DNA of 64,000 bases from Glandiceps talaboti (lineage: Eukaryota > Hemichordata > Enteropneusta > Spengelidae), in the NCBI RefSeq assembly GCF_964340395.1, contig NC_135555.1:19784947-19848946 (forward strand), written 5' to 3'. Each line of letters begins with the position of its first letter. Positions within the stretch are counted from its first letter, which is position 1. The notes under the pieces were generated by a model that saw nothing but the letters and a program-made list of their open reading frames with translations, was not told where the DNA came from and searched no databases. Of the stretch, positions 1-11,142 are shown piece by piece. A program made the translations under genes and the position numbers.

Positions 1-345
1 GTATGTTTTTACACCGATTTACATTCAATAATCACCCAACAAGCAATTTAGAAGATGTGCGTTCGTTCACGTAGACCCGGCTAAGTGTAGTACTATACAA
101 TTGAAATATACGCGTCCGTCGCGGCATGACATTTTTGTCCAGTGTGACATCGAAAAACTCAAGGTTGAAATGAATGCTGTATGGGAGTAGTACACTCGAT
201 TATTACCAGCAAACTATATGGCCATATCCATAAACTCAGACCTTGTAGCGGCCTGAGCCATAGATGTTTATATTAGCATGGATGTATTAGTGATAACTAA
301 TCATCCATGATATTATCATCCATGGTTTTAGTGAAGGGTTTGACA

Positions 346-630
346 TCAACACAATATATACTTGCCAATGTCCCAGGGGGAGGGGGGTACTCGAGTTGGT
401 AATGGGTACATGTCAGTGTACCCTGGTGGACAAAAATTACAACCACAAAGTCTACATTTTAGCAAGAAACAGGAGTCAAATGTCATGAGTTTTGAACACT
501 TTTGACACACTTTCACGTTACACTTACATGCTTCATCTTCAGTCATCGCTAGTTCATTGGCTGCCCGGGGCCGGGCGCCTACTTCCGATAAAGATGACTG
601 AAAATGACCCGTGGTAACAACATTGTTCAA
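346..630 (-). CDS. Possible Cys-rich small ORF in spacer
   Basis: A 94-residue reading frame lies in the type-I spacer. Its middle is cysteine-rich: nine Cys between about residues 35 and 67, with CKC, CQKC and CRLCGCNFC clusters. I do not recognise it. The homologous spacer near 24218-24600 keeps the CRICGCNFCPP stretch but is interrupted by a small insertion and stops, so the frame is not conserved. It may be a decayed exon or chance. No promoter or splice support is seen beyond a GTAAGT inside the frame. Confidence 0.15.
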   Translation of the reverse strand: MNNVVTTGHFQSSLSEVGARPRAANELAMTEDEACKCNVKVCQKCSKLMTFDSCFLLKCRLCGCNFCPPGYTDMYPLPTRVPPSPWDIGKYILC

Positions 631-1159
631 AATATGAGGTCATACCTATGTCATACCTAAAAGGCGCCTAAGCTTCCCCCTGTGAGTCAATATGACTTAC
701 TGCATGATTGTCTCCTACATGAGAGATATTCTATGTTGTAATTTGGCTGGATGTGGCCAAACAAATGTTCCAGGTTCGTGAGACTTTGATTTCTGATTTA
801 ATTTGTTATTTATTAAAGGCATCGAAATCCACTGGGACGGTTAAAACTATGGTCAAAGATTTAAAAGCACCACCCCAACATACTGTACACATATAGTATG
901 TTTATTTTTCTTTCCATTTTTACTCAACTACAAACCCGTCATGATTACTGCACTTAACATACCTTAACATTTACTTAACTTATTTATTTATTTATTTGTT
1001 TATTTATTTATTTATTTATTTATTTATATATTGATTGGTTGATTGATTGATTGATTGAGTTATTTCTTTGTTTTGTTTTGTTTTGTTTTTTGAAAAAAAA
1101 AAACACACATTGGGGGCGGTCAATTTTTTCTCCTGCGAAACAGTCAGCAAAATACCAAC

Positions 1160-1231
1160 GGGCTTGTCCGGGAATTGAACCCGGGACCTCTCGCACCCAA
1201 AGCGAGAATCATGCCACTAGACCAACAAGCC
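1160..1231 (-). tRNA. tRNA-Pro(UGG), unit A
   Basis: On the minus strand these 72 bases fold as a cloverleaf: acceptor stem GGCTTGT/ACAAGCC, A box TGGTCTAGTGG, anticodon stem CTCGC/GCGAG around loop TTTGGGT (anticodon TGG, proline), and B box GGTTCAATTCC. CCA is not encoded. A TTTT run about eight bases past the 3' end can serve as the Pol III terminator. The gene is repeated once per array unit in the same orientation. Confidence 0.95.
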
Positions 1232-2429
1232 GATGACATCTGAGGGTAATCACTGAATTGAATCTTTCACATATTTGGGACCAGGTGTTCACATCACTTT
1301 CTTAGCAAGTGAGTGATGTGAACTCTCAAACTAGCTGTTAAAACCTTTGTTTTAGTACGGAGTAATTACTTCACTCTGCTGATGAAGTCCTCAGAGAAAG
1401 GACGAAAGTTTTAGACACAGCAGCTTTCTAAAACTGTGTTGGAAATTTAAACGTTTACATTACACTACATCCAAAGCCACCGTCGCAAACCACAGACCGT
1501 TTCTTAACGAGCCTCTATAATAACTCTGGCTTGCGAGATCAAAGCGAGAATAATGCCCCTAGACCAACAAGCTGTTGACGACCGAAGGAAATCACTGATT
1601 TAATCACAGATAAGTAAGTACTTTTAATCTTTCACGTGGACCAGGTCACAGTGTTAACATCACTTCCCAAAGCAAGTGAGTGGTGTTCAAACTAGTTATT
1701 AACACACACATTTGTTTTAGTAAATGGTAAACACTTCAGTCTGCCGATGAAGTCCTTAGTGAAAGGACGACAGCTACACAGCTTTCTAAAAGTTTATAAT
1801 ACTATAGCTAATACTAACTTACATAGAAATCATTGATGTTATGGGGCAAGTTATACTTCCGAGTCGACACCTATATGCGAAGAAATTGTGTAGCAGACCA
1901 TGGAAGTATTAGGGGAGATCCCTGAATACCTCCATGATCTGCCAGTTGGACAAATACATGCAAGTTGAAAAGAGTAAGTCATTTAGAACATCATTGAGAC
2001 TACCACTGAAGAATTATATAATCATTAGGGGAGGGTAAATATTTATTTTTACTTTCTGAATTGCCTAACTTGATTTTGGTAGCCCACCGTTGTCACGTGA
2101 CCGATTCCATATTTAACTGCTTCCACATCCCACCATTGCCTCCATTTGTGCATGAATATCAGAAGTTATCAGTCTAAATGCTGCTGACAAACATTCAGGG
2201 AATGAATGGCTAGTTTTGGTATAAAGAGAAGAATTGGCCTGGTGAGTTATATAGGGGATATAATGAGGTGAAGTGTTGATGTTGACCTAGTTCACAATAA
2301 TATCAGTAGTGCGCCCATCATCAGGAATATCCCCCACAATCTGGATAATTCGTGATAAATGACCTTTGAACTCTCGATCTCCAGCTCACGTAATTACACT
2401 ATAGCGGGTATGGAAACAGGTGTGTACAC

Positions 2430-2430
<1 letters not shown>

Positions 2431-2472
<42 letters not shown>

Positions 2473-2484
2473 TGTATGTGTGTG
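2431..2484. repeat. (TG)n microsatellite, unit A
   Basis: TG dinucleotide run with a few TA interruptions. It marks a fixed place in the unit, upstream of the protein gene, followed by a conserved ATTCTACTCTCAAAAGC flank. Confidence 0.95.
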
Positions 2485-3174
2485 ATTCTACTCTCAAAAG
2501 CTTAGAAAAAATAGGGTCGAACATAGGTTGTCAAGGAATTTACTGTACACACGTGTACGTTTGAATTGTGTTAGTTCCGCTCTTCAATACTTCTTATGGA
2601 TAATATCGACTACTGATTAACATGTACAGTGTCTAATTAGTTATTTCAAAGCATTTCAGTGGATATATTGTGATTGAAATTCTCTGATCGAAAACTGATA
2701 CCATCTTTACAGTTAAACATGATAGTAGACAGATTCAAAATCGAGCTTTCGCTCAAGATCTAAACTTGTCACTGCCTACACTACCTACATATAATATTAA
2801 TAAAATACACAATGTCTTTTTATAAGTAGTTGACCAATGTTTAGTAAATATATCTCTGGTAATTTGGTGAAAACATGTCCCAGTTGCATGTAGCTCGGTT
2901 TACACCGTAAGCTTGATCATTCTGAAATGAATACGTCAACAGATGAAATTCCCAGGCTCATACAAAATAGATAAATAAACATTTTGGCATCATGTTCATG
3001 TTCTCAGGATGAGTATTTAAGTTTTCAGTAGACTTATATATATAATGTATATATTGCAGCTCGAAAAGATGGGCTATGAAAATGTGAACAATTACAATTA
3101 TAGTTCATATCTCATACGTGAGCGAGCTTAGTTGCCATTCTACTCCACTGCGTCTTTTCGAATCATACGTTAGA

Positions 3175-3182
3175 TCACGTGA
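3175..3182. promoter_or_regulatory. E-box TCACGTGA upstream of copy 1
   Basis: Perfect 8-bp palindrome TCACGTGA, 164 bp before the exon 1 start codon. It is kept at the same relative place in copies 2, 4, 5, 6 and 7. Such sites are known targets of bHLH-zip factors (USF, MITF/TFE type). That it acts as the promoter element here is inferred from conservation. Confidence 0.55.
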
Positions 3183-3345
3183 CCCCAAAGCAGCGCGTAC
3201 AGAACGTACTTTTAGTTTATAGATGCGTGTAAGAAAACATTCCAGTTCAAAACACATGAAACTTGTGACTTGACTAGTTACACGTCTCTGCAGTAAATGA
3301 CATTGTATGTATATTGGCTATATTCCGGTGGTCCATCGTACGAAT

Positions 3346-5754
3346 ATGGGTCAGAATCAAAGCAAACGCTTCAACAACTTGAAGTTCTCCGTTCTGAAGA
3401 AGTTTGGACGTGGTCGTAGGTAAGTTCAAAATAACTTTTTGGTTCGTAACTTTGACTCGACTTTGACTTTTGCTGATAAGCTTACGCGTCTCGTAACAAT
3501 CACTCAGACGAAATATTGTGCGTCTACAGGTAGATTAAGAATATTTTCTGATACCAATATTTGATATTTTGTTCAAATCTGGGAACAACTACTATAATGA
3601 GAGGTCACATTTGATGGACAAACGGGCGACTTTGAGGTGAAAAGACAATACTCTCAATTTCAAATGTAGACATTATGGAATAAAACTTACATGACTTTCC
3701 CGCTCACACTTCAATGGTTTCTTTTGTTGTCTTCACCGTTTATCACGTAAGTCGTATCTAGCGCCTTCAACATTTATTTGATTATTGGCTCAATTATGGA
3801 AGAATTCTCGTCACATGCACATCAACGGTCGAACTGTGCATCAGGAAATGGTAGTTGTATTAAATATTATTGCGTATATTTTTTCTTCAGGAAAACTGTT
3901 GTTGAAACAATTAACCTTCCGTGTAGTCATACTATACGTAGGAGTCCAGGAGATAAGACTAGTTTTGATGACGGACAGATAGTCGTTGAAAGGAAGACTT
4001 CTCCTCTCTCTCAGTGTGAATTAACAATGGACATGTCATCCAGGACTGTGCTGCCTAATGCAGTGAGTGGAGAAGATTATGAAAGTGACGTCACTAATGC
4101 AGTAACCAACAACCAAGGTATGACTAGTAATCACGTAATGGATTTGTCCTGCATGTCAGAATTGTTAAAAAATTTAAAGACACCAGTCGATGGTGATGAC
4201 AAAGATAGTACTCATCTTAAAGTAACTAATCTAGACCAATCTAAGTCGAAAATTCAGTTTATGAAGATTCCTGTAGCTGAGGGTCAAAGGTCAGATGATC
4301 GAGTCCTTCGAATTGTGATGGACATCCCCCTAAAGAAAGTTGATAACCCCAGCAATGATTGTACGCCAGAAAGTCAGAACTTAAAAAACGATAAATGTAT
4401 TAATGACAATGATAAAGTAATGAGTAATAGTGAGAGCAGTTACCATGGTGATAACGATTCGGATTCTTTTACCACAGTCACAGAAATGTCTAAGTCTTGT
4501 AGCTGGTCCATAGGAAGTACTGAAGAAGGGAGTTGTTGTGGATCTATTGGCAGTCTCGCAAACTCAGTTACTATCTCATTTCCAGAAAGCATTGAAGGGA
4601 GTCCTTCTGGATCCATTGAAACTTTCGGAAACTCAGTTAGTACTAGTATCTCCTTTGCAGAAAGTATTGAATGGAGTCCTTGGGGATCCATTGAAACTTT
4701 CGGAAACTCGGTTAGTGTCTCGACTGCAGAGAGTATTCAAGGGAGTCCTTGTGGATCCATTGACTCTATCGGAAACCTAACGAATTCCAGAGACACAGTG
4801 AGTATAAAGTCTGTAATGGTGAGGAATGACTCCACAACAGTTCTTTCTGAAGTGAACACAAGTCTGTGGTCTTCAGAAGTTATTGAAAGCACAGTCGTTG
4901 GCAAATCACTCGGTGATGACGTCAACGAAATGGTCCGGAAACTACGCGAACGAAAATCTAAAATTCCAGTGTATACACAGAAACTGGTATTGAGCAAAAG
5001 GTCAGTTGGTAGTAAATTCCATAGTAACGAGGAGAACGGTCTGGTTGGACCAGGAATAAGGCGTCTTAGCAAAATTCCCACCTTTCAGAATAATCATGTG
5101 CAATTGCACGAGACTTTGCGCGATTTAGAAGAAAAGATGGCCAGACTTATTAAATCTGTCAACGTGACAAGGAAGTGGTGGAACCCACTGGTGAAGAAAA
5201 CTTCCCGTGTCCTTCTAAGAGGAAAAGTTTGTAATAAGACATACCCATCTGTCAATCATAAACCCACTGATATAAAGAATCAAAGACAAGATGATCAGAC
5301 ATCCCGGAAGATGTTGACAATGAATAACAAACCAAACCAAAAACTGGTTAAGTTTAAACCCAATGTATGTATGTATGGCAGGATTAGATGTATCATGGCA
5401 AAGAATTGTCTCTGTCATCAAAAAAACACATGTACAGCCAAACCAAAGGCCACAAATGTTCAGGCGCAAACTTTCCAGGAAGAACCAACTGTTACAGGAA
5501 CAAGGTGCGTGATGGAAAGATTTCTGACAGATCTCCTTAAATGTGATTTGCCAGCTCCATACGACATAAAGAAAATGAACATACAAGGAACACCCGGTGG
5601 TATCCCAGAAACTTCCTCCAATTATGCAATGTCCCAAGAAGAGGAAGACTATATTGCAACACATTCCATATCAAGAACACGATACCAACTCAGAAACACT
5701 ATAATAGGCCTAACTGTTTATGATACACTAGAGGACATGAGTGTAATCATATAA
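3346..5754 (+). CDS. Array gene copy 1: putative N-myristoylated SxIP-motif protein, 645 aa
   Basis: Two exons, 3346-3419 and 3891-5754, with a 471-bp intron (AG|GTAAGT donor, TTTTTCTTCAG acceptor, phase 2). I do not recognise the family. Exon 1 encodes MGQNQSKRFN... and ends in a basic run (KKFGRGRRK). Gly2 and Ser6 with following basic residues fit an N-myristoylation signal plus a polybasic membrane anchor. Then come an acidic/Ser-rich region, three copies of a 23-25-residue ESIEGSP.GSIETFGNSVS repeat (about 257-330), two SKIP motifs (381-384 and 418-421, basic surroundings), a likely short coiled coil (about 432-449), a KLVKF motif near 510 (PP1-docking type), a Cys cluster (about 518-540) and an acidic then hydrophobic C-terminus ending SVII. 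The frame is open throughout. An upstream ATG at 3778 gives a longer exon 2 frame but lies in the intron. Splicing is inferred from seven aligned copies. Confidence 0.75.
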
Positions 5755-6130
5755 GTATATGCAACTTTCAATTCCATAACATGTTAGTGACGGCATACCA
5801 ACGGTGAACTGAGCCTGACAAACATTGTTATAGCTAGTGTAGTTGCAACTTGCGAAAAGCAACAACGTAACCCACAAAGAGGACAGTTTGACACAGAGAA
5901 AGATATCCACATCTACTCAGAGTGGCAATAAGAGTGTGGACAAAATAACTGTTGTGTGTTCAGATAGATTCACAGTGCCGGTGAAGATGAAATGATGATA
6001 TGAATTTGAGTCACGATTGAAATACAGGACAAATATTTTGTATCGGAATGGTGTGTAGACAATATCTGAGTGAATTTGAAGAGAATCATTTGATATTGAA
6101 GGGGAATATATTTAATTTATTTATCATTTT

Positions 6131-6136
6131 AATAAA
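6131..6136 (+). terminator. Poly(A) signal AATAAA, copy 1
   Basis: AATAAA about 380 bp past the stop codon, in a T-rich and GT-rich setting (TTTTAATAAAGGTTGTTTT). The same sequence follows copies 2, 3, 4, 6 and 7 at a similar distance. Confidence 0.6.
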
Positions 6137-8600
6137 GGTTGTTTTAAAAGTGTTCTTTCATATCCTATATAGCTTGTTGGTGTGTTTTTTTCTAATTTCA
6201 ATCATCTGCATAATTAATGATCTTCACCAATTACAAATCTAACAGATAGCATAAATCATATGGCAGTTCAGAATGCTGGGTTAGTCTAAAGACTCGTCTT
6301 TAACTTTCTAATGTAGAGATCCATAGATACGTCGACAAATGTTATGGGAAGACCATTTACTATGCATACTTTGTTTGAATACGAGAAAACGCAAACCTTT
6401 TCTGTTATATATGGGGTTTAAAAAGAAAAGAAAAGAAGAAGCCCTGCAATTTCGTAAAGGCAGTAAGGAGAGAAAGGCCAGACTACAGTTACTTGTTAAC
6501 AAGGGAAATCATGCCCACAACTGTGATGTATTAGAAAAGGGAAGTGGGTTGCTCATTCCGTACAAGCGTCCAAATGTTGATGTGCCATATACTGAGTACT
6601 TACCATGCCAGTACTGTCTGGGCTACTTCATGAGGGGAGACCTGTGGAAGCATGAAAAATCTTGCACTATGATATCTAAGAAGACAAAGGCAAGTGGTCA
6701 TATTCAATCAAAGTCAGCAATGCTGCTACCTGTGGCAAAAGAAGCAAGTGATGGATTAAAAGCCAATGTACTTTCGAAAATGCATGCTGATTCTATTGGA
6801 TTGGCAGTCCGTAATGATGCCCTGATCGTTAAATTTGGTGCAAGAAAGTACATGAGGAAAGGAACAGATCCATTCCAGTGTCAGTTCATTAGCCAGAAGA
6901 TGAGAGAGTTAGGAAGGTTATTGTTAGTCATCAGAGAGGTCAGCAACAATAAAGTAATATCCTTAGCTGATGCCATTCATCCCAAGCATTTCGATGTGGT
7001 TGTTTCAAGTGTACGTAAGGGTATAATGAAAGTAGTCACAACTACAAGGTACCATCGTTAGCAACAAAACTGGGCACAACTTTGAAGATATGTGCGCTTA
7101 TTTGTAAGGGTGATGCTATAAAGTCTTCAGATAAGCACACAGAGGAAGCAGCAGAAAAGTTTCTCCAGTTGTGTGAGATGGAATATACAGACACAGTTAG
7201 TGCCAACGCTCTCACTACATTGAATGATATGAAAAGAAACAAACCCAAATTACTTCCCTTAGTGGAGGATGTTTCAAAGCTACACTTGCACCTGAAAGCA
7301 GTGGCACTAGAGACTAAGAAGAAAGTGAAAGAAGCACAGGTGCCTGATGTGAAAACGTGGTATGAACTTAGTCAAGTAACTCTGGCACAGTTGATTCTCT
7401 TCAACCGCAGAAGAAGTGGGGAGATGGAAAGGATGAAGTTAGAAGATTACCAGAATGCATCCAGTGAATTGAAAGAAGATATTGTGAATTGCTTGTCACC
7501 ATGGGAGAAGAACTTGTGTAAAAAAATGAAAAGAGTTGAGATAAAAGGGAAGAGGGGACGTAATGTGCCAGTTATCATTCCTGGTAAATTGAAAGAACAG
7601 CTTGAAGAACTTATTGCCAAACGAGAAAAGGTTGGTGTGACCAGTGCAAATCCATATGTATTTGCATGTCTAAAGGGATCAGAACTTCCCATTAGAGGTT
7701 CTGTGGCATTACAGAAGTATGCAGATAACTGCAATTTGACACAACCTGAACTGTTGTCATCAACCAAACTTAGGAAGCAGATAGGAACTCTGTCTCAGGT
7801 TTTTAACCTACAAGAAAACGAGCAGGACATCCTAGCTGGATTCATGGGCCATGATATAAGAGTTCATCGCCAGTACTACCGTCTCCCAGAAGACACGCTA
7901 CAAGTAGCCAAAGTCAGTAAAATTCTGCTAGCTATGGAAAAGGGCAATATAGAAGAGTTCAAAGGGAAATCATTGGAGGAAATCACAGTTGACCTTGATG
8001 GTAAGTAGAAAAAATGCACTTGGTACACTAATAATTCTACAACTGTTAGAAAAACAATTATATTACAAGAACCGGTCCCACTAAACAACATACTTTGGCT
8101 ATCACACATTGTGACAATATATGAAATAGTGTGTACATAGCTTTCTTTATTGGTAAAATCTAAAAATTTTGAGGACACACATGGACAACTAGTTTCATGG
8201 TGTGGACCACCTGATTTGATCATGTAGTTAAGTGAACGACCACAACAAAAACTGATGATGCTCGTTTACAGTTAATCTTGAATAGTTAGGTTAGTATATT
8301 TCCCCCAAATGTATATGCACAACAAAATGACCCTAATTTCATTTCAATAACAGTATGAGGTATTGTATGAGGTGGTAATGTTTCATGTATTAATTTCTAA
8401 CAATACCTGTGAATATAAACTAGGATATTTTAAATTTTTTCAACATGATCACTTATATTTCATGATTATATTCAATGGGCTTACACTTAGCTGCACTTAC
8501 TGAAACTTTGCATACAAATCATGTACTTCAATGAACAGATTTAATTTACCTTTGCTTCATAATTGGATTTCTGATTTTGCTTCCAATTTTGTATGTGTAG

Positions 8601-8711
8601 ATATAAGTGATGATAGTGCCTCTGACAAAGAAGATGAGGACACTACCAAAGGAGGAGGAAAGAATGTTGGCACTAGTCAATCCAACAACCCTGACACAGA
8701 TAATGCTGCCA
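8601..8711 (+). CDS. Acidic linker exon A of the recombinase-like gene
   Basis: Flanked by TGTGTAG and GTGAGT splice signals, 111 bases, phase 1 on both sides. Encodes an Asp/Glu/Ser-rich linker (SDDSASDKEDEDTTKGGG...). Exon 10874 continues the frame exactly. Confidence 0.6.
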
Positions 8712-9433
8712 GTGAGTAGTAATTTCTAGTTTCTCTGTTTCAGAAAAATTTCATCAATTTCCTGTGTCATTCATTATAGAGTTCAAGGACAACTGTACCA
8801 TTATGTGAATTTTTCATCATCTGACCCAGGACATTCATTAGTTTGTTTATTCAAGGTAGATAAACAAATCATAAAGCCAAAATATCAGGTTAGCAACAAA
8901 GAAGTTCAAAGTCTATGCTGAATGAATAGTATTCGCTATCAGTGTTCAGTCTCAATGTAAGTGTGTGTAGTCATTATAAATGTCTGGATGATTGCCATTG
9001 TCTGATGTAGAACTATATGTGAGAGAATTGATAAGCACAGTAATGGTTTCCGAATGTAACCAAGGCAGTGTCGCACAATTAAGCTGCCCATTTCTCTGTA
9101 ATGTTGACAAAAAACAAATAGAAAACAGTGAGACCTCTGAGAGAGAGTTGATTATAATTATTTCAAGTCACTCTGTCATCCAGTAATTTGGTGATGTTTG
9201 AGAAATGTGAAAAACACTCAATTTGGGGATGATATGAAAAGTATACACTGTACACGACATGTCTTTGAGTTTTATCTGTCACTAGTTGCATGGTATGATA
9301 TATTAGTGTCAAAACTTTCATACGGGTAGTGATGTCTTCACTAATTCAAAAGACACAAGCATTTGAATATTCTATTATTGGTACTTTTGGATTATTGGAC
9401 ACATTACGAAATTGATGCTTTTATGGTTTTCAG

Positions 9434-9538
9434 GGCTCATTTTCCCTGAAGACAAAGAAGATGAGGATACTACCAAAGAATGAGGAGAGAATGATGGCAT
9501 TAGTCAACCCAACAACCCTGACACAGATAATGCTGCCA
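9434..9538 (+). pseudogene. Duplicate linker exon B with an in-frame stop
   Basis: 105 bases, clearly a duplicate of exon A (shared DKEDEDTTK and the end NNPDTDNAA, and the same GTGAGTAGTAA donor context). The acceptor is TTTTCAG and the phase is 1 on both sides. The frame contains TGA at 9481-9483. If included, the protein would stop before the last exon; if skipped, the frame is kept. It is either a dead duplicate or a poison exon. Confidence 0.55.
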
Positions 9539-9714
9539 GTGAGTAGTAATTTCTAGTATCTCTGTTTCAAAAAAATTATATCAATTTCCTGTACGTGTCA
9601 TTCATCACACAGTCCAAGCATATCTTGGGTACTGCAATGATTAATTTTGTTTGAAGGGACAGAGATGCAATCATATAACTATGGTGCATTTTATTCTCTA
9701 TGAGTCTATGCTTT

Positions 9715-9895
9715 AAGTCCCTGACCTTGCTGTGGGCCCCTCCTGGTGGCCAGTTCAAAGCTGCAGTGACCCCTGTAATCTATACATTTTTAAATAGTGT
9801 AATATAAATCATTGTGGGGTCAACTGACCACAGTTGGGAATGGCCACCAGAGGGTGCATGGATATGTCAAGGATTTTATACAACTAGGTCAAGGA
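9715..9895. repeat. Imperfect inverted repeat carrying two CTCF-like motifs
   Basis: The segments at about 9715-9775 and 9817-9890 are imperfect reverse complements (shared words GGGGTCA, TGGCCACCAG, GTCA.GGA) around an AT-rich centre. The right arm has CCACCAGAGGGTGC (9844-9857), which fits the CTCF core pattern; the left arm has a one-mismatch version on the other strand. It could be a small MITE in the last intron. Confidence 0.35.
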
Positions 9896-11142
9896 TTTTA
9901 TACAAAGACCCAAAGAGCCATTACAGATATTCCACCATAGTATATACTTTCATCTCTACTTACCCTTTAAACAACAAACAATCTAATACCTGGCCAGTTT
10001 TTGCACCTGTTGTCCTATGCCAGAAATGTTAACTCTAAGTAATCTGGCAGAGACATTCATTATTATATGCCTCATATTTATCAAACATTGTGTATGCTGC
10101 ACCCATTTATTTCAATGGAATCTTGCTGATGACATAGTGGTCCAAATGTGACAGTAATATCCAAAAACAACCTGGAACTTAGTTTAACAGTATATTAAGA
10201 TATATATTAATCAACCAACTGTCAAAATGGCATAGTTTTCTCAGATATGGCAAAAGGAGCCCCATTCTAATATCAACCCCTGAGTAATCAATGATGATCT
10301 TTGTAATAAAGTGCTAACCTTTGACTGAGACCTCGATCTCTGTCCATGATCAAAGATCCAAAATATCTAGATGGAAAAGAGGCAGCTCCTTGGGCTTTCA
10401 TTCACATATAGTTCTAACAACACCATTGATGAGTGTTTTATACATCTTTCTCTAGGTTGGTGCGTTGAGACTAGGCCAAACCAGGACATACAGCAGGAAA
10501 GATTATTTCGCATTTTCTTTCTTTGTGTATTACTTACTTTAAGTTTTTGCCTCTCAAGTCTTTTTGTTGGACTGTTCTTTGGTATTTTTCTAAATTAATA
10601 CATAGTTTCAAACATGCATTCTTAGCCCCCAGGTGTAATCATGATGGATGCTAATACATTGGGTTCCCTCAGTCCCTCCATCTGTGCTTCTGTCTATCCA
10701 TCATGTGTCTATATACATTTGTGTCTACCTGTATCTCCAATATACAGCAGCAAAAATATTTTAATTGTCGATGAGAATTAATGTGACAATTAAGTCAGTG
10801 GCTGGAGGACCTCATACTAGTGTCAACTCATAGTACAATGACTTACTGAGGGTTATTTATACATCATTTCCAGGAAACAAGTCTGTCTCAGCAATACCAC
10901 ATCAGCCCACAAAGAGAAAATGGACCACCATAGAGAGTGAATCTGTGAAGGCATTTTTCCGTAAAGAAATCAGACTTCACAAAGTACCAGGGAAGGTAGC
11001 TTGTTTAGAGTGTAAAACACATTACTCAGCTCTGCTTGTGAATCGCGGATGGAGGGATATCAAATTCCATGTGTATAACATTATACTTAAAAACAAGAAA
11101 AAGTAACTCAACGCTCCTTAGTAAAGAGGGACATCGAAAGTC

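Larger units (their letters stand above)
1..6441 (+). repeat. Tandem unit A (partial at left edge)
   Basis: First unit of the array. It holds a spacer (1 to about 1140), a minus-strand tRNA-Pro, a flank with a (TG)n tract, gene copy 1 and its 3' flank. The spacer at 1-1100 matches about 23905-25050 in unit B but differs from the spacers of units C, D, F and G, so two spacer types exist. Similarity to the other units stops near 6441, in a purine-rich run just before the place where other units carry a GGAT minisatellite. The stretch 1240-3170 has no other gene I can support. Confidence 0.85.
6442..11106 (+). pseudogene. Tyrosine-recombinase-like gene, 5'-truncated, one frameshift
   Basis: Coding parts: about 6442-8000 (GTAAGT donor at 8001), 8601-8711 and 10874-11106, all joined in phase 1. 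Part one has a C2HC-type finger (CQYC...H...C, about 6606-6665) and then a tyrosine-recombinase-like domain: a first Arg box (FNRRRSGE, near 7406), KLRKQIGT as the second Arg box with Lys in place of the usual His, and GHDIRVHRQYY with the candidate nucleophile Tyr (near 7850-7880). The last exon encodes KRKWTT...KVPGK...C..C...W.DIK..VYN, a C-terminal module I know from similar proteins of fish and marine invertebrates. The frame shifts by one base near 7020, and the usual N-terminal part is missing at the junction with unit A. An ATG at 6339 lies in unit A sequence, so an ORF starting there is a chimera. It may derive from a Crypton-like transposon or from a domesticated relative; no ends are visible. 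Confidence 0.65.

Noticed and set aside
5215-5664. 149-158-codon minus-strand ORFs opposite the 3' half of each gene copy
   Set aside because: Antisense shadow of the conserved exon 2; it recurs only because the sense strand is conserved, and it ends at sense-strand indels.
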